From Arenibacter amylolyticus (GTDB lineage Bacteria; Bacteroidota; Bacteroidia; Flavobacteriales; Flavobacteriaceae): a DNA stretch of 64,000 bases. This document shows positions 17,489-26,935 of this stretch, in pieces (within the stretch, counting starts at the first letter, position 1; each line of letters begins with the position of its first letter). The position numbers and the translations under genes were made by a program. Location of the stretch: assembly GCF_002150785.1 (NCBI RefSeq), contig NZ_MTAZ01000004.1, forward strand, positions 434,001 to 498,000. Reading direction: 5' to 3'. Under the pieces are notes generated by a model. It ran no database searches and was not told where the DNA came from. It saw nothing but the letters and a program-made list of their open reading frames with translations.

Positions 17489-18769
17489 TTAGGATATCCG
17501 ATCCATTTTTCTACGGATGTCTGCCAAGCATAAATTCCCCAAACTTCCCTTATGGGTGTGTTTTATATCTTTCTTGGGGGAGAAAGTTCCTTCATTGATT
17601 TCCTTCCCCATTTTTTTATAGGCGTCCCTAAACGGAACTCCGCTCAACACCAATTCGTTTAATGTGTCTACACTAAATAGATAATCGTATTTAGGGTCTT
17701 CTAAAATGGAGTGGTTTACCCGTATCTCGCGCAAGCTAAAAGTGAGGATTTCCAAACAGGCTTTAAGGTCTTGGATGGCGGGGACAATGACCTCTTTTAC
17801 TAGCTGAAGGTCCCTGTGGTAACCACTAGGTAGGTTATTGGTGATAAGAATTAATTGGTTGGGCACCGCCTGTAGTTTGTTGCACTTCCCCCGAACCAGT
17901 TCAAAAACATCCGGATTCTTTTTATGCGGCATAATGCTACTGCCTGTAGTAAGTTCGTCCGGAAAGGAAATAAAATTGAAGTTTTGGCTCATATAGAGGC
18001 AGATATCCATTGCCATTTTAGACAAGGTGGCGGCCACGTTGCTCATTCCAAAAGCTGCCGCTTTCTCTACCTTACCCCGTCCCATTTGTGCAGAGACTAC
18101 ATTGTATTTCATGCTTTCGAAACCCATTTCTGCGGTGGTGAAATCGCGGTCTATTGGGAACGAACTCCCATAACCGGCTGCACTTCCCAGCGGATTTTGG
18201 TCTGCTACTTTATACGCTGCATCCACAAAATATAGGTCATCAATCAAACTTTCCGCATAGGCAGAAAACCATAGTCCAAAAGAAGAGGGCATCGCAATTT
18301 GTAAGTGCGTATAACCTGGGAGTAGCACGGTTTTGTATTTGTCGGCCAAATTTAATAGGAGGTCAAAGAGGACTTTTACTTCGCTCTTTATTTCCGCTAG
18401 TTCGGTTTTAAGGTAGAGATGCATGGCTACCAGCACTTGGTCGTTCCTAGATCTTGCGGTATGGATTTTTTTACCCGTATCGCCCAGCTTCTTGGTAAGC
18501 ACATACTCTATTTTGGAATGCATGTCCTCAAAATTGTCTTCAATGACAAACTTTCCCTTTGCGATGGTTTTTGCAATATTGTCTAGTTCCCGTACCAGGT
18601 CATCCGTTTCCTTTTGGGTAAGGAGGCCAATTTTCCCCAGCATTTTGGCATGCGCCTTAGAGGCGATTACGTCGTATTTTGCGAGTAGTAGGTCTAACTC
18701 CCTATCGTTCCCTACTGTAAAGTGATCAATTTTCTTGTCCGTGCTAAAGCCTTTGTCCCAAAGTTTCAT
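17489..18769 (-). CDS. argH: Argininosuccinate lyase
   Basis: Last step of arginine synthesis: splits argininosuccinate into arginine and fumarate. The 426-residue fumarase-superfamily protein has the signature GSSIMPHKKNPDVFELVRGK, the N-terminal ARSRNDQVLVAMHLYL and the histidine in GYTHLQIAMPSSFG. It is somewhat shorter than the roughly 460 residues of enterobacterial ArgH. It is the last gene of the ten-gene operon and ends 40 nt before the bidirectional terminator. The gap of 113 nt to the upstream argE-like gene is the second largest in the operon. Confidence 0.96.
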   Translation of the reverse strand: MKLWDKGFSTDKKIDHFTVGNDRELDLLLAKYDVIASKAHAKMLGKIGLLTQKETDDLVRELDNIAKTIAKGKFVIEDNFEDMHSKIEYVLTKKLGDTGKKIHTARSRNDQVLVAMHLYLKTELAEIKSEVKVLFDLLLNLADKYKTVLLPGYTHLQIAMPSSFGLWFSAYAESLIDDLYFVDAAYKVADQNPLGSAAGYGSSFPIDRDFTTAEMGFESMKYNVVSAQMGRGKVEKAAAFGMSNVAATLSKMAMDICLYMSQNFNFISFPDELTTGSSIMPHKKNPDVFELVRGKCNKLQAVPNQLILITNNLPSGYHRDLQLVKEVIVPAIQDLKACLEILTFSLREIRVNHSILEDPKYDYLFSVDTLNELVLSGVPFRDAYKKMGKEINEGTFSPKKDIKHTHKGSLGNLCLADIRRKMDRIS

Positions 18770-18882
18770 TTTCTATGTATTTACTTCCCCTAGGTGGGAA
18801 ACTGTTTAGTGTTGCTTGCTATATTCTCTTTTTGCTCACCACTTGGGTGAATCCCAACAATCCTATTAGTATCCGTAGAGCG

Positions 18883-19956
18883 TTAGTTGTTATCTATTAG
18901 AAACCCCTTCAGAATCTTGATATATAGGTCTATTCCCTCTTCTATTTCGCTAAGATAAATAAATTCGTCCGCAGAGTGGGAGCGGGTACTGTCCCCTGGT
19001 CCCAATTTTAGGGATTGGCAATATAAACAAGCCTGATCCGAAAGGGTAGGGGAACCATAAGTCTTTCTGCCCAATGCCAATCCAGACTGTACCAAAGGAT
19101 GGTCTTTAGCGATGGAGGAAGAATTTAAGCGTAAGGATCTTGGGGTCATCTCACAAGGGGCTTCGGCCGCTAAAATATCCGCAATTTCCTGATTGCTATA
19201 GCGGTCGTTTACCCGAACGTCTATCACCAGGTCTACATGCCCTGGCACTACGTTATGCTGATTGCCAGCTTTTATTTGGGTTACCGTTAGTTTTACCTCC
19301 CCCAATACTTCGGATACCTTGGGAAATTTATAATCTTTAAACCACTGAAGCACCTCTATGGTATTGTAGATGGCATTGTTGTTATTAGGATGTGCGGCAT
19401 GTGAAGGGGTGCCGTTCACCTTACCATCAAAAACTACCAATCCTTTTTCGGCGATGGCCAATTGCATCAGTGTAGGTTCCCCTACAATAGCTACGTCAAT
19501 TTTTGGAAGAAGGGGTAGCATACTGTTAAGTCCATTAGGTCCGGAGCTTTCTTCCTCTGCTGAGGCAACTATTATTATGTTGTGGCTTAGGTTTTCCTTG
19601 TCGTAAAAGTGGGTGAAAGTTGCCAATAGAGATACTAGGCAGCCCCCGGCATCGTTGCTTCCAAGTCCGTATAGCTTGCCATCTTCCACATGCGGATTAA
19701 ACGGGTCTCTGGTATAGGCAGAATTGGGTTTAACCGTGTCGTGGTGCGAATTTAACAGGAGGTTGGGCTTGTTGGCATCGTAGTGTTTGTTAAAGGCATA
19801 AACGTTGTTTTTCTCCCTTTTAAAAGGGATGTTAAAATCGCTTAACCAATTTTCAATGGCCGCAGCTGTCTTATCTTCTTCGGAGGAAAAAGACTGAATG
19901 CCGATCAACTGATGCAGTAAATCAATGGCTTTTTCCGTTCGTTGTTTTTGATCCAT
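18883..19956 (-). CDS. argE: M20-family N-acyl-ornithine/citrulline deacylase (ArgE-like)
   Basis: Removes the N-acyl group in arginine synthesis. The 357-residue M20 metallopeptidase has zinc ligands in LLNSHHDTVKP (His) and LYGLGSNDAGGCL (Asp), the catalytic Glu pair in ASAEEESSGPNG, and VGEPTLMQLAIAEKG. Because the operon contains an N-acylornithine carbamoyltransferase rather than an ornithine carbamoyltransferase, the substrate should be N-acetyl- or N-succinyl-citrulline rather than acylornithine. That is inference from pathway logic. It lies 6 nt after argB. Confidence 0.88.
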   Translation of the reverse strand: MDQKQRTEKAIDLLHQLIGIQSFSSEEDKTAAAIENWLSDFNIPFKREKNNVYAFNKHYDANKPNLLLNSHHDTVKPNSAYTRDPFNPHVEDGKLYGLGSNDAGGCLVSLLATFTHFYDKENLSHNIIIVASAEEESSGPNGLNSMLPLLPKIDVAIVGEPTLMQLAIAEKGLVVFDGKVNGTPSHAAHPNNNNAIYNTIEVLQWFKDYKFPKVSEVLGEVKLTVTQIKAGNQHNVVPGHVDLVIDVRVNDRYSNQEIADILAAEAPCEMTPRSLRLNSSSIAKDHPLVQSGLALGRKTYGSPTLSDQACLYCQSLKLGPGDSTRSHSADEFIYLSEIEEGIDLYIKILKGFLIDNN

Positions 19957-19962
19957 AGTTAT

Positions 19963-20742
19963 TTATAAGGTAATTGTGGTATACAAGCTGGCATCTGGGG
20001 CTAACATGCTTATATCCCCAATGCACACCTTGCCTACACTTTTGTGAAGCGCATGAAAACAATTTTCCAATTTAGGAAGCATGCCATCCGCTATAATATT
20101 CTTTTCCAATAATTCTTGATAGTTGCCAGGTTCCAGGTGTTTTACCACGGAATCCTCGTCCGAGATATCCATTAAAACTCCTTTTTTCTCAAAGCAGTAA
20201 TAGAGGGTGGTGTCAAAAGCATCACTCATTCCAATAGCAACTTCCGAGGCAATGGTGTCTGCATTGGTATTTAAGAGCTGCCCTTCCCTATTATGGGTGA
20301 TGGCGCAGAAAACCGGCGTAAAGTCGGCTTGTAGCAATTGATAGATGGCCAAAGTATTTACTTCTTCCACATCCCCGGCAAATCCGTAATCAATATCCTT
20401 AACGGGGCGTTTAACCGCTCGGATGGTATTGCCATCTGCCCCGCTCAATCCTATGGCATTGGTGCCACGGGCCTGTAGTTTAGCAACAATGTTTTTATTG
20501 GCGAGTCCGCCATAAACCATCGTAATTACCTTTAGGCCTTCGGCATCGGTTATACGCCTACCGCCCACCATTTTAGAGGTTATCCCCAATTTCTCTGCAA
20601 GTTGGGTGGCCAGTTTTCCGCCTCCATGTACCAATATTTTTGGACCTTGCATGGCCGAAAAGGCATCGAGGAATTTATGTAGTTCCCCTTCGTTTTCTAT
20701 AACGTTCCCTCCAATTTTTATAATGGATAATTTCTTTTTCAT
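19963..20742 (-). CDS. argB: N-acylglutamate kinase
   Basis: Phosphorylates N-acetyl- or N-succinyl-glutamate, the second step of arginine synthesis. The 259-residue amino-acid-kinase-fold protein begins with IIKIGGNVIENEGEL, has HGGGKLATQLAEKLG for phosphate binding, and NTNADTIASEVAIGM near the nucleotide site. Length is normal. Which acyl group it handles is tied to the carbamoyltransferase upstream and cannot be read from this protein. Confidence 0.94.
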   Translation of the reverse strand: MKKKLSIIKIGGNVIENEGELHKFLDAFSAMQGPKILVHGGGKLATQLAEKLGITSKMVGGRRITDAEGLKVITMVYGGLANKNIVAKLQARGTNAIGLSGADGNTIRAVKRPVKDIDYGFAGDVEEVNTLAIYQLLQADFTPVFCAITHNREGQLLNTNADTIASEVAIGMSDAFDTTLYYCFEKKGVLMDISDEDSVVKHLEPGNYQELLEKNIIADGMLPKLENCFHALHKSVGKVCIGDISMLAPDASLYTTITL

Positions 20743-20829
20743 AAGCCTTTACCTACTTCTCCCACGGGAGCAATAGGGGTGTTTTAGTGAATGTTACTAC
20801 TTCATATAGACCGGTATGGGTCCGTTAGT

Positions 20830-21774
20830 TTAGCTGTCTAAGCCCTTTAAGAGCTTTTTTAGCACTATTTGTGCTGCATAGGTCCTGTTATTGGCCTGTT
20901 CTATAACTAAGGATTGATTACCATCCAATACCTCGTCTGCGACTATAACATTTCTTCGTACCGGCAGGCAGTGCATAAATTTTGCTTTACCCAACTTCTT
21001 GGAGGTGATAGTCCAGTTCTTATCCTGGTTTAACACCTTTCCATAATCTTGGTAACTGCTCCAGTTCTTTACGTATACGAAATCGGCATCTTCCAATGCC
21101 TTGTCCTGGTCGTATTCAATCTTCGTATTCTTGGTGATTTCAGGGTTTAATTCATATCCTTTGGGGTGGGTGATCACAAAATCGGCCTCCTGCAACTGCA
21201 TCATTTCCACAAAGGAATTTGCTACGGCATGGGGGAGTGCTTTTGGATGAGGCGCCCAAGATAGTACCACCTTGGGTCTTTTTTCGGGTTTGTTTTCCGA
21301 AAGGGTAATGGCGTCTGCCAAAGCCTGTAAGGGATGGCCAACAGAGCTTTCCATATTAATAACCGGGATTCCAGCATATTTCTTAAAGCCATTGAGTACT
21401 ATTTCGGCTTCGTCCTGTTCCTTGTCCGTTAGGCTTGGGAAAGCGCGTATGGCTACCAAATCACAATACTGGGCCACAACTTGTGCAGCTTCCTTAATAT
21501 GTTCGGAAGTTCCCTGATCCATTACCGTACCGTCCCCATATTCCAGGGCCCATCCTTCACTGCCAAAATTCATTACCATCACTTCCAATCCAAGGTTTAT
21601 TGCTGCCTTTTGGGTACTGAGGCGGGTTCTTAAGCTGTTATTGAAAAATAACAGGCATATGGTTTTTCCAGCACCCAGTGCTCGGTGTTGCAAGGGTGCC
21701 GCTTTAAGGGATTTCGCTTCTTCTACCCATTGGGGAAGCGAGTCTATGTCTTGTAAGGATAAAAAATGTTGCAT
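20830..21774 (-). CDS. argF': N-acylornithine carbamoyltransferase (acetyl or succinyl type)
   Basis: Carbamoylates N-acylornithine to N-acylcitrulline, the alternative arginine route of Bacteroidota and Xanthomonas. The 314-residue protein has the carbamoyl-phosphate motif FFNNSLRTRLSTQKA in place of the STRT of classical OTCases, plus HPLQALADAITL and the C-terminal FMHCLPVRRNVIVADEV. At the loop position that, as I recall, is Pro in the Bacteroides succinyl enzyme and Glu in the Xanthomonas acetyl enzyme, this protein has Ser90 (QGTSEHIKEA), so the acyl group stays open. It is 4 nt after proB. Confidence 0.9.
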   Translation of the reverse strand: MQHFLSLQDIDSLPQWVEEAKSLKAAPLQHRALGAGKTICLLFFNNSLRTRLSTQKAAINLGLEVMVMNFGSEGWALEYGDGTVMDQGTSEHIKEAAQVVAQYCDLVAIRAFPSLTDKEQDEAEIVLNGFKKYAGIPVINMESSVGHPLQALADAITLSENKPEKRPKVVLSWAPHPKALPHAVANSFVEMMQLQEADFVITHPKGYELNPEITKNTKIEYDQDKALEDADFVYVKNWSSYQDYGKVLNQDKNWTITSKKLGKAKFMHCLPVRRNVIVADEVLDGNQSLVIEQANNRTYAAQIVLKKLLKGLDS

Positions 21775-21778
21775 GTGT

Positions 21779-22540
21779 TTATTTTATAGTGGTAAAAGCT
21801 GTTTTGTTTTCTATGGCATCTATAATGAAATGATCCTTGAGGCCATTTACGATCCAGGTTTCTATATTAGCCTTATGTGCAATGGTGGCAGCTTCTATCT
21901 TAGATTGCATCCCTCCGGTTCCATGGGAGGAAGTGGAGTGATTTACTTCTTTACTGAGGTCAGACAGACTATGGACCTGTCTAATGGTCTTGGGATCCTT
22001 GTTGTCCAAGGATTCCTTGGTGTAAATTCCGTCCGTATTGGTGGCAATAATCAATAAGTCGGCCTTTATCAGGGCCGCAGTGAGCGCTGCCAGCTTATCG
22101 TTGTCCCCAAATTTTATCTCGTCCGCTGCCACGGTATCGTTTTCATTGATTATCGGGATAAAATTATTGGCCACCAATATATTGATGGTGTTGCAGATAT
22201 TCTCCCTGGAGATTTCCCTTTCAAAATCTGAATAGGAAAGCAGGCACTGGGAGGTGAAAAGCCCCAATTCCCTAAAATTCTCCTGAAAAATGCGCATTAG
22301 GTGGGGTTGTCCAATGGAGGCCAAGGCTTGTTTAACGGTTATCTCCTGCCCATTGTGTTCTAGTTTTACAAATTGTTTGGCGGCTGCAATGGCACCAGAA
22401 CTCACGATGATAAACTCGTATTGGTCACTTAGTTGGGCAATTTGTCGCCCAATATCCTCAATTTTTCCCCGTGAAATGTGATCGGTTTCCTTGGTGAGGG
22501 TGTTGGACCCAATTTTCAATAATATCCTTTTTCGTTTCAT
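21779..22540 (-). CDS. proB: Glutamate 5-kinase
   Basis: First step of proline synthesis: glutamate to glutamyl-5-phosphate. From the ATG at 22540 the protein has 253 residues, starting KRKRILLKIGSNTLT, with VSSGAIAAAKQFV, the glutamate-site ENDTVAADEIKFGDNDKLAALTA (read as two adjacent motifs) and GTGGMQSKIEAA. It has only the kinase domain and lacks the C-terminal PUA domain of the E. coli enzyme, as in many Bacteroidota. The frame extends upstream to 22606, but those 22 residues do not look like ProB. No proA is present in the window. Confidence 0.92.
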   Translation of the reverse strand: MKRKRILLKIGSNTLTKETDHISRGKIEDIGRQIAQLSDQYEFIIVSSGAIAAAKQFVKLEHNGQEITVKQALASIGQPHLMRIFQENFRELGLFTSQCLLSYSDFEREISRENICNTINILVANNFIPIINENDTVAADEIKFGDNDKLAALTAALIKADLLIIATNTDGIYTKESLDNKDPKTIRQVHSLSDLSKEVNHSTSSHGTGGMQSKIEAATIAHKANIETWIVNGLKDHFIIDAIENKTAFTTIK

Positions 22541-22623
22541 GTGCTTGCTTTTTAACCGATTCCCTTTAAGGGTGATGGTGCCGGGCAGGGCATGGGGTGT
22601 GCCCAATGCGTAATGCCATCTGC

Positions 22624-23748
22624 CTACAATTCTTTTTTCAGGGCTTCAAAAAATACATCTAAATCTCCCTTGGTTATATTGAGTGCAGGTAGTATTCGCA
22701 ATACGTGTTTGTCACTGGCCCCACCAGTAAACATACGTTGGTTGTGAATTAGTTTCTTTCGCAGTTCTGCCACCTCAAAATCAAATTCTAATCCCAACAT
22801 CAGTCCCATGCCCTTTACCTGTTTTACTTGTGGGATGGTTGCGGCCTTTTGCTTAAAATATTCATAGAGGAGAGCCGAATTCTCAATGAGCTTCTCTTCT
22901 TCCAATACCTCTAAGACCGCCAAGCCTGCAGCGCAGGCCAAATGGTTTCCTCCAAAGGTAGTACCTAAAAGTCCATAGGAGGCTTTAATACTTTCGTGGA
23001 TTAGCACGCCACCAATAGGAAATCCGTTCCCCATTCCCTTGGCTATGGTAATGATATCTGGTTGTATGTTGAAGTGTTGAAAGGCAAAGAATTTACCACT
23101 TCTACCGTAGCCACATTGTACCTCGTCCGCGATGAGAAGCACTTGGTGCTCCTTACAGAGTTTAGCGATGTTTTCATAGAATTTGGGGGATGGCATATCT
23201 AAACCACCTACCCCTTGAATGGTTTCTATAATTACGGCACAGACATCCCCTTTGCTGATTTCTGTGATAAACGCCTGCAAATCATCAAAGGGAAGAATGG
23301 TAGCTTTCTGCTGTTTGTTGATGGGGGCATTTATTTTTTCATTGTCGGTGACTGCAACTGCTGCCGAAGTACGACCGTGAAATCCATGTTTAAAAGAAAT
23401 GACCCTGGTTTTCCCATTTTGGAAGGAGGCTAGTTTTAAGGCATTTTCGTTGGCCTCTGCACCAGAATTGCAAAGAAAGAGATTGTAATCCTCGCAATTG
23501 GAAAGGCTGCCTAATTTGGCGGCCAGCTCTTTTTGCAGCGGGTTTTGCACCGCGTTGCTGTAAAATCCTATTTTATCTAGTTGGTCTTTTAACCGAGTGA
23601 TATACGTGGGGTGGGCGTGTCCTATGGAAATTACAACATGACCTCCATAAAAATCCAAATAGTCCTGTCCCTTATCATCGGTAACTACAATTCCCTTTGC
23701 TTTAACCGGGGTTACATCATAAAGGGGGTATACATCAAATAATTCCAT
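22624..23748 (-). CDS. argD: N-acylornithine aminotransferase (PLP-dependent)
   Basis: Transaminates N-acylglutamate semialdehyde to N-acylornithine. The 374-residue class-III aminotransferase has the PLP phosphate motif LCNSGAEANENALKLA, the cofactor Asp in LLIADEVQCGYGRSGK and the Schiff-base Lys in ITIAKGMGNGFPIGGVL, then TTFGGNHLACAAGLAVL. Length is normal. It sits between proC and proB in the mixed operon. Activity toward ornithine itself is less likely given the context. Confidence 0.93.
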   Translation of the reverse strand: MELFDVYPLYDVTPVKAKGIVVTDDKGQDYLDFYGGHVVISIGHAHPTYITRLKDQLDKIGFYSNAVQNPLQKELAAKLGSLSNCEDYNLFLCNSGAEANENALKLASFQNGKTRVISFKHGFHGRTSAAVAVTDNEKINAPINKQQKATILPFDDLQAFITEISKGDVCAVIIETIQGVGGLDMPSPKFYENIAKLCKEHQVLLIADEVQCGYGRSGKFFAFQHFNIQPDIITIAKGMGNGFPIGGVLIHESIKASYGLLGTTFGGNHLACAAGLAVLEVLEEEKLIENSALLYEYFKQKAATIPQVKQVKGMGLMLGLEFDFEVAELRKKLIHNQRMFTGGASDKHVLRILPALNITKGDLDVFFEALKKEL

Positions 23749-23768
23749 TTCTTTTACTACTTATTGTC

Positions 23769-23792
23769 TGCTGGTGCATATATCCACCAGCA
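23769..23792. repeat. Intercistronic hairpin between proC and argD
   Basis: An 8-bp perfect inverted repeat (TGCTGGTG/CACCAGCA) with an 8-nt loop lies in the 58-nt gap. No T-tract follows on the minus strand, so it is not a terminator; it could stabilise or mark a processing site in the operon mRNA. Confidence 0.4.
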
Positions 23793-23806
23793 TATTTGTT
23801 ATAGGA

Positions 23807-24601
23807 TTAATCCTTTTTAATTTCATTTATTTTATCAAATGAAGCTACAATTCCCCTAATTAAGGAGGAACTAAGGCCTTGGTGTTCCATTTCGTTAAGT
23901 CCGGAAATGGTACATCCCTTTGGGGTGGTCACTTTATCTATCTCGGACTCTGGATGGCTTTCCGACTCTATTAATAGGCTTGCCGCCCCGTTACACGTAT
24001 GCATGGCCAGTTCTTGTGCTTCTTTGGCATCAAAGCCCAACTGTATGGCGCCTTGGGTGGTTGCACGTATCAGTCGCATCCAGAAAGCGATTCCACTGGC
24101 GCAGATTACGGTGGCAGCTTGCATCTGTTCTTCGGGAATCTGGAGGGAATGCCCCATTCTGTTGAAAATAGTTTTGGTGAGGTCTATGCGCTCTTTTCCT
24201 TTTTCGTTGCTACAGATACAAGTCATAGACTTCCTAACGGAAATAGCGGTGTTTGGCATGGCTCTAATGATATAGTATTTAGACCCAATAATTTCTTCCA
24301 TTCTGGCAATACTGAAACCGGTAATGGTTGAAATAACCACATGCCTTTCCGTAAGAAGGTCCTTTACCTCCGATAGGATTTTCGCAAAGTGCCCTGGTTG
24401 TACGGCAAATATCAAAACGTCGGCTTTGGAAACGGCTTCTTTGTTATCGGAAGTGATAAGAACGTTGTCATAGCTTTCAAATTCCTTAAGATCGGCCAAA
24501 TTTCTCTTGGTGAGTACCATGGAGGTGGCTCCATTGGTGCTCAAAATACCGTGGGCAATGGATATTCCCAAATTTCCCGCTCCAATTATGGCTATTTTCA
24601 T
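23807..24601 (-). CDS. proC: Pyrroline-5-carboxylate reductase
   Basis: Last step of proline synthesis: reduces pyrroline-5-carboxylate with NAD(P)H. The 264-residue protein starts with the Rossmann motif IAIIGAGNLGISIAHG and has IIRAMPNTAISVRKSMTCI. The C-terminal signature is TPKGCTISGLNEMEHQGL, the usual P5CR motif (TPxGxT). It lies in the arginine operon but is separated from argC by 131 nt containing an intrinsic terminator, so its expression may be partly independent. Confidence 0.94.
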   Translation of the reverse strand: MKIAIIGAGNLGISIAHGILSTNGATSMVLTKRNLADLKEFESYDNVLITSDNKEAVSKADVLIFAVQPGHFAKILSEVKDLLTERHVVISTITGFSIARMEEIIGSKYYIIRAMPNTAISVRKSMTCICSNEKGKERIDLTKTIFNRMGHSLQIPEEQMQAATVICASGIAFWMRLIRATTQGAIQLGFDAKEAQELAMHTCNGAASLLIESESHPESEIDKVTTPKGCTISGLNEMEHQGLSSSLIRGIVASFDKINEIKKD

Positions 24602-24679
24602 TTCCTCTTATTTTAGGTTGGTCCGATAGGAGCGCCTTTCCATGGCGACCTTTCGTGAAAAGTTTGATTTATTGGTCTT

Positions 24680-24718
24680 AAAAAGAGCTCGTTTAATGAT
24701 AAAATCCTAAACGAGCCC
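24680..24718 (-). terminator. Intrinsic terminator between argC and proC
   Basis: On the minus strand, GGGCTCGTTTA (24718-24708) pairs with TAAACGAGCTC (24695-24685; one G-U) across a 12-nt loop and is followed by a T5 tract. It lies 15 nt after the argC stop, inside the operon, so it would reduce transcription of the downstream genes relative to GNAT-argG-argC. Confidence 0.75.
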
Positions 24719-24732
24719 TTGGTTTTATGTTA

Positions 24733-25707
24733 TTAAAATACGCCTGCCTTTAATTGCAAGCCGGCATCTTCTTCCCATCCGAAGGCCAAATTCATGTTTT
24801 GCACTGCTTGCCCAGACGCTCCTTTTAATAGGTTGTCCAAGGCAGAGGTAATTAAAAGGGTGTTGTTGTGCTTGTGCAAATGAAGGTGGCATTGGTTGGT
24901 ATTTACCACTTGTTTTAGATGGATGTTTTCTTCCGTAACCTGGGTAAAGGCAGCCTCTTTATAAAAATCGGAATATAGCTTATAGGCTTCTTCCAAGCTT
25001 CCGTTGAATTCCGTATAAGCGGTTGCTAAAATCCCTCTGGTAAAGTTCCCTCTATTAGGTAAGAAGAACAATTCTCCGGTGTCTTTCTGCAAGCTGTGCA
25101 GGCTTTCCTCTATTTCCCCAAGGTGTTGATGCGTAAAGGGTTTATACCAAGATACATTGTTGTTTCTCCAGCTAAAATGAGCGGTTGGGGCAAGGCTGGC
25201 TCCTGCACCGGTACTTCCTGTAACGGCATTAATATGGACAGGCTTATTTAATAACTCTGCCTTTGCCAATGGCAACAAGGCCAATTGAATGGCAGTAGCA
25301 AAGCAACCTGGATTGGCAATGTATTTTGCAGATTTAATTTCCTCCTTCTTAAGTTCTGGAAGCCCATATATAAAGGTCTTTCCATCCAAGAGAGCATCTT
25401 CGGCCAACCTAAAGTCATTGCTGAGGTCTATAATTCTGGTATCCTCGGAAAAAGGGTTTTCTTTTATAAATTTAGTGGAGTTCCCATGTCCTAAACATAG
25501 AAAAACGACATCTACATCCGGATTTACCGTTCCTGTGAAGCTAAGATCCGTGGTGCCCAAAAGGTCAGGATGGGCAGTAGTTATTTTTTTATCGGCTCTC
25601 GTGGTACTATAGACGAAGTCTATTTTTGCTTTGGGATGGTTTAAAAGTATTCTAATAAGTTCCCCGCCGGTATACCCCGATCCTCCTATAATTCCTACCT
25701 TAATCAT
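24733..25707 (-). CDS. argC: N-acyl-gamma-glutamyl-phosphate reductase
   Basis: Reduces N-acylglutamyl phosphate to the semialdehyde. The 324-residue protein opens with VGIIGGSGYTGGELIRILL (NADPH site), has VFLCLGHGNS, and the active-site Cys in YIANPGCFATAIQLALLPL, followed by the His region FLPNRGNFTRGILATAY. Its start overlaps the 3' end of argG by 8 nt, indicating translational coupling. A terminator follows the stop codon. Confidence 0.95.
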   Translation of the reverse strand: MIKVGIIGGSGYTGGELIRILLNHPKAKIDFVYSTTRADKKITTAHPDLLGTTDLSFTGTVNPDVDVVFLCLGHGNSTKFIKENPFSEDTRIIDLSNDFRLAEDALLDGKTFIYGLPELKKEEIKSAKYIANPGCFATAIQLALLPLAKAELLNKPVHINAVTGSTGAGASLAPTAHFSWRNNNVSWYKPFTHQHLGEIEESLHSLQKDTGELFFLPNRGNFTRGILATAYTEFNGSLEEAYKLYSDFYKEAAFTQVTEENIHLKQVVNTNQCHLHLHKHNNTLLITSALDNLLKGASGQAVQNMNLAFGWEEDAGLQLKAGVF

Positions 25708-26890
25708 CTTGTTGATTTACGTGATTGTATATTTTTCCAGGATTGGATAGTATTTTAATAAATCCTTTGGCATCCTCTGCCGTCCAACCTTCATTCATTT
25801 CCCCATAACTGCCAAAAGAGGCGTTCATTAAATCGTGGGGAGAGGAGATTCCATCCAATTCAAATCTATACGGGTGAAGCGAAACAAAAACATCCCCGGA
25901 TACATTTCTCTGGGTATCCGTAAGGAAGGCCTCTATATTTCGCATTACCTCGTCCATGTAGTTTCCTTCGTGCAATAACATGCCATAGAAACTGCCTTGT
26001 TGTTCTTTTTGATATTGTTGCCATTTGCTTAGGGTATGTTTTTCCAACAAATGGTGGGCCTTAATTATAATTAGGGAGGCGGGGGCTTCAAACCCTACTC
26101 TTCCTTTAATTCCGATGATGGTATCACCTACGTGGATATCTCGGCCAATGGCATATTTGGAGGCGATGGCTTCCAATTTTTCAATATTGTTTACCGGACT
26201 GTCATGCTCGCCATCCAAGGCAATTAATTCTCCCTTGTGGAAGCTTAATTTAATCTGGGTGGGTGTTGTTTCCTGTAACTGACTTGGAAAGGCATTGTCT
26301 GGAAGGGGTTTATGGGAGGTGAGTGTTTCGTCCCCTCCAACAGAGGTGCCCCAAAGACCTCTGTTAATAGAGTATTTGGCCTTTTCCCATGGATAATCTA
26401 CTCCATTGCTCTTTAGATATTCTATCTCTTCTTCCCTAGACAGCTTATTATCCCTGATAGGGGTAATAATCTCTATCTCTGGCGCTATGATCTGAAATAT
26501 CATATCAAAACGCACCTGGTCGTTCCCAGCTCCGGTACTCCCGTGCGCAATATATTTGGCCCCTACTTTTTTAGCGTAATTTACTATTTCTATGGCCTGG
26601 ACAATTCGCTCTGCACTTACCGATAGCGGATAGGTGTTGTTCTTTAGGACATTGCCAAAGATCAAATATTTAACCACCTTGTCATAAAAGGTCTGTACGG
26701 CATCAATGGACGTATACGAGGTAGCACCAAGTTCCAATGCCTTCTTGTGAATACTGGCTATTTCCTCCTGGGAAAATCCTCCGGTGTTTACACTTACGGC
26801 ATGTACCTCAAAACCTTTGTCCTTGGATAAATATTTTGCACAATAAGAGGTGTCCAATCCTCCACTGTAGGCTAAAACTAATTTTTTCAT
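25700..26890 (-). CDS. argG: Argininosuccinate synthase
   Basis: Joins citrulline and aspartate with ATP to give argininosuccinate. The 396-residue protein has the N-type ATP pyrophosphatase motif LAYSGGLDTSYCAKYL, YIAHGSTGAGNDQVRFD and YSINRGLWGTSVGG. Length and motifs are ordinary. It lies 45 nt after the GNAT gene and overlaps argC by 8 nt. Confidence 0.96.
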   Translation of the reverse strand: MKKLVLAYSGGLDTSYCAKYLSKDKGFEVHAVSVNTGGFSQEEIASIHKKALELGATSYTSIDAVQTFYDKVVKYLIFGNVLKNNTYPLSVSAERIVQAIEIVNYAKKVGAKYIAHGSTGAGNDQVRFDMIFQIIAPEIEIITPIRDNKLSREEEIEYLKSNGVDYPWEKAKYSINRGLWGTSVGGDETLTSHKPLPDNAFPSQLQETTPTQIKLSFHKGELIALDGEHDSPVNNIEKLEAIASKYAIGRDIHVGDTIIGIKGRVGFEAPASLIIIKAHHLLEKHTLSKWQQYQKEQQGSFYGMLLHEGNYMDEVMRNIEAFLTDTQRNVSGDVFVSLHPYRFELDGISSPHDLMNASFGSYGEMNEGWTAEDAKGFIKILSNPGKIYNHVNQQDD

Positions 26891-26935
26891 TTTACTCTTT
26901 TATATAGTTGTTGGGATGGCGATGGACGCCTTCCC

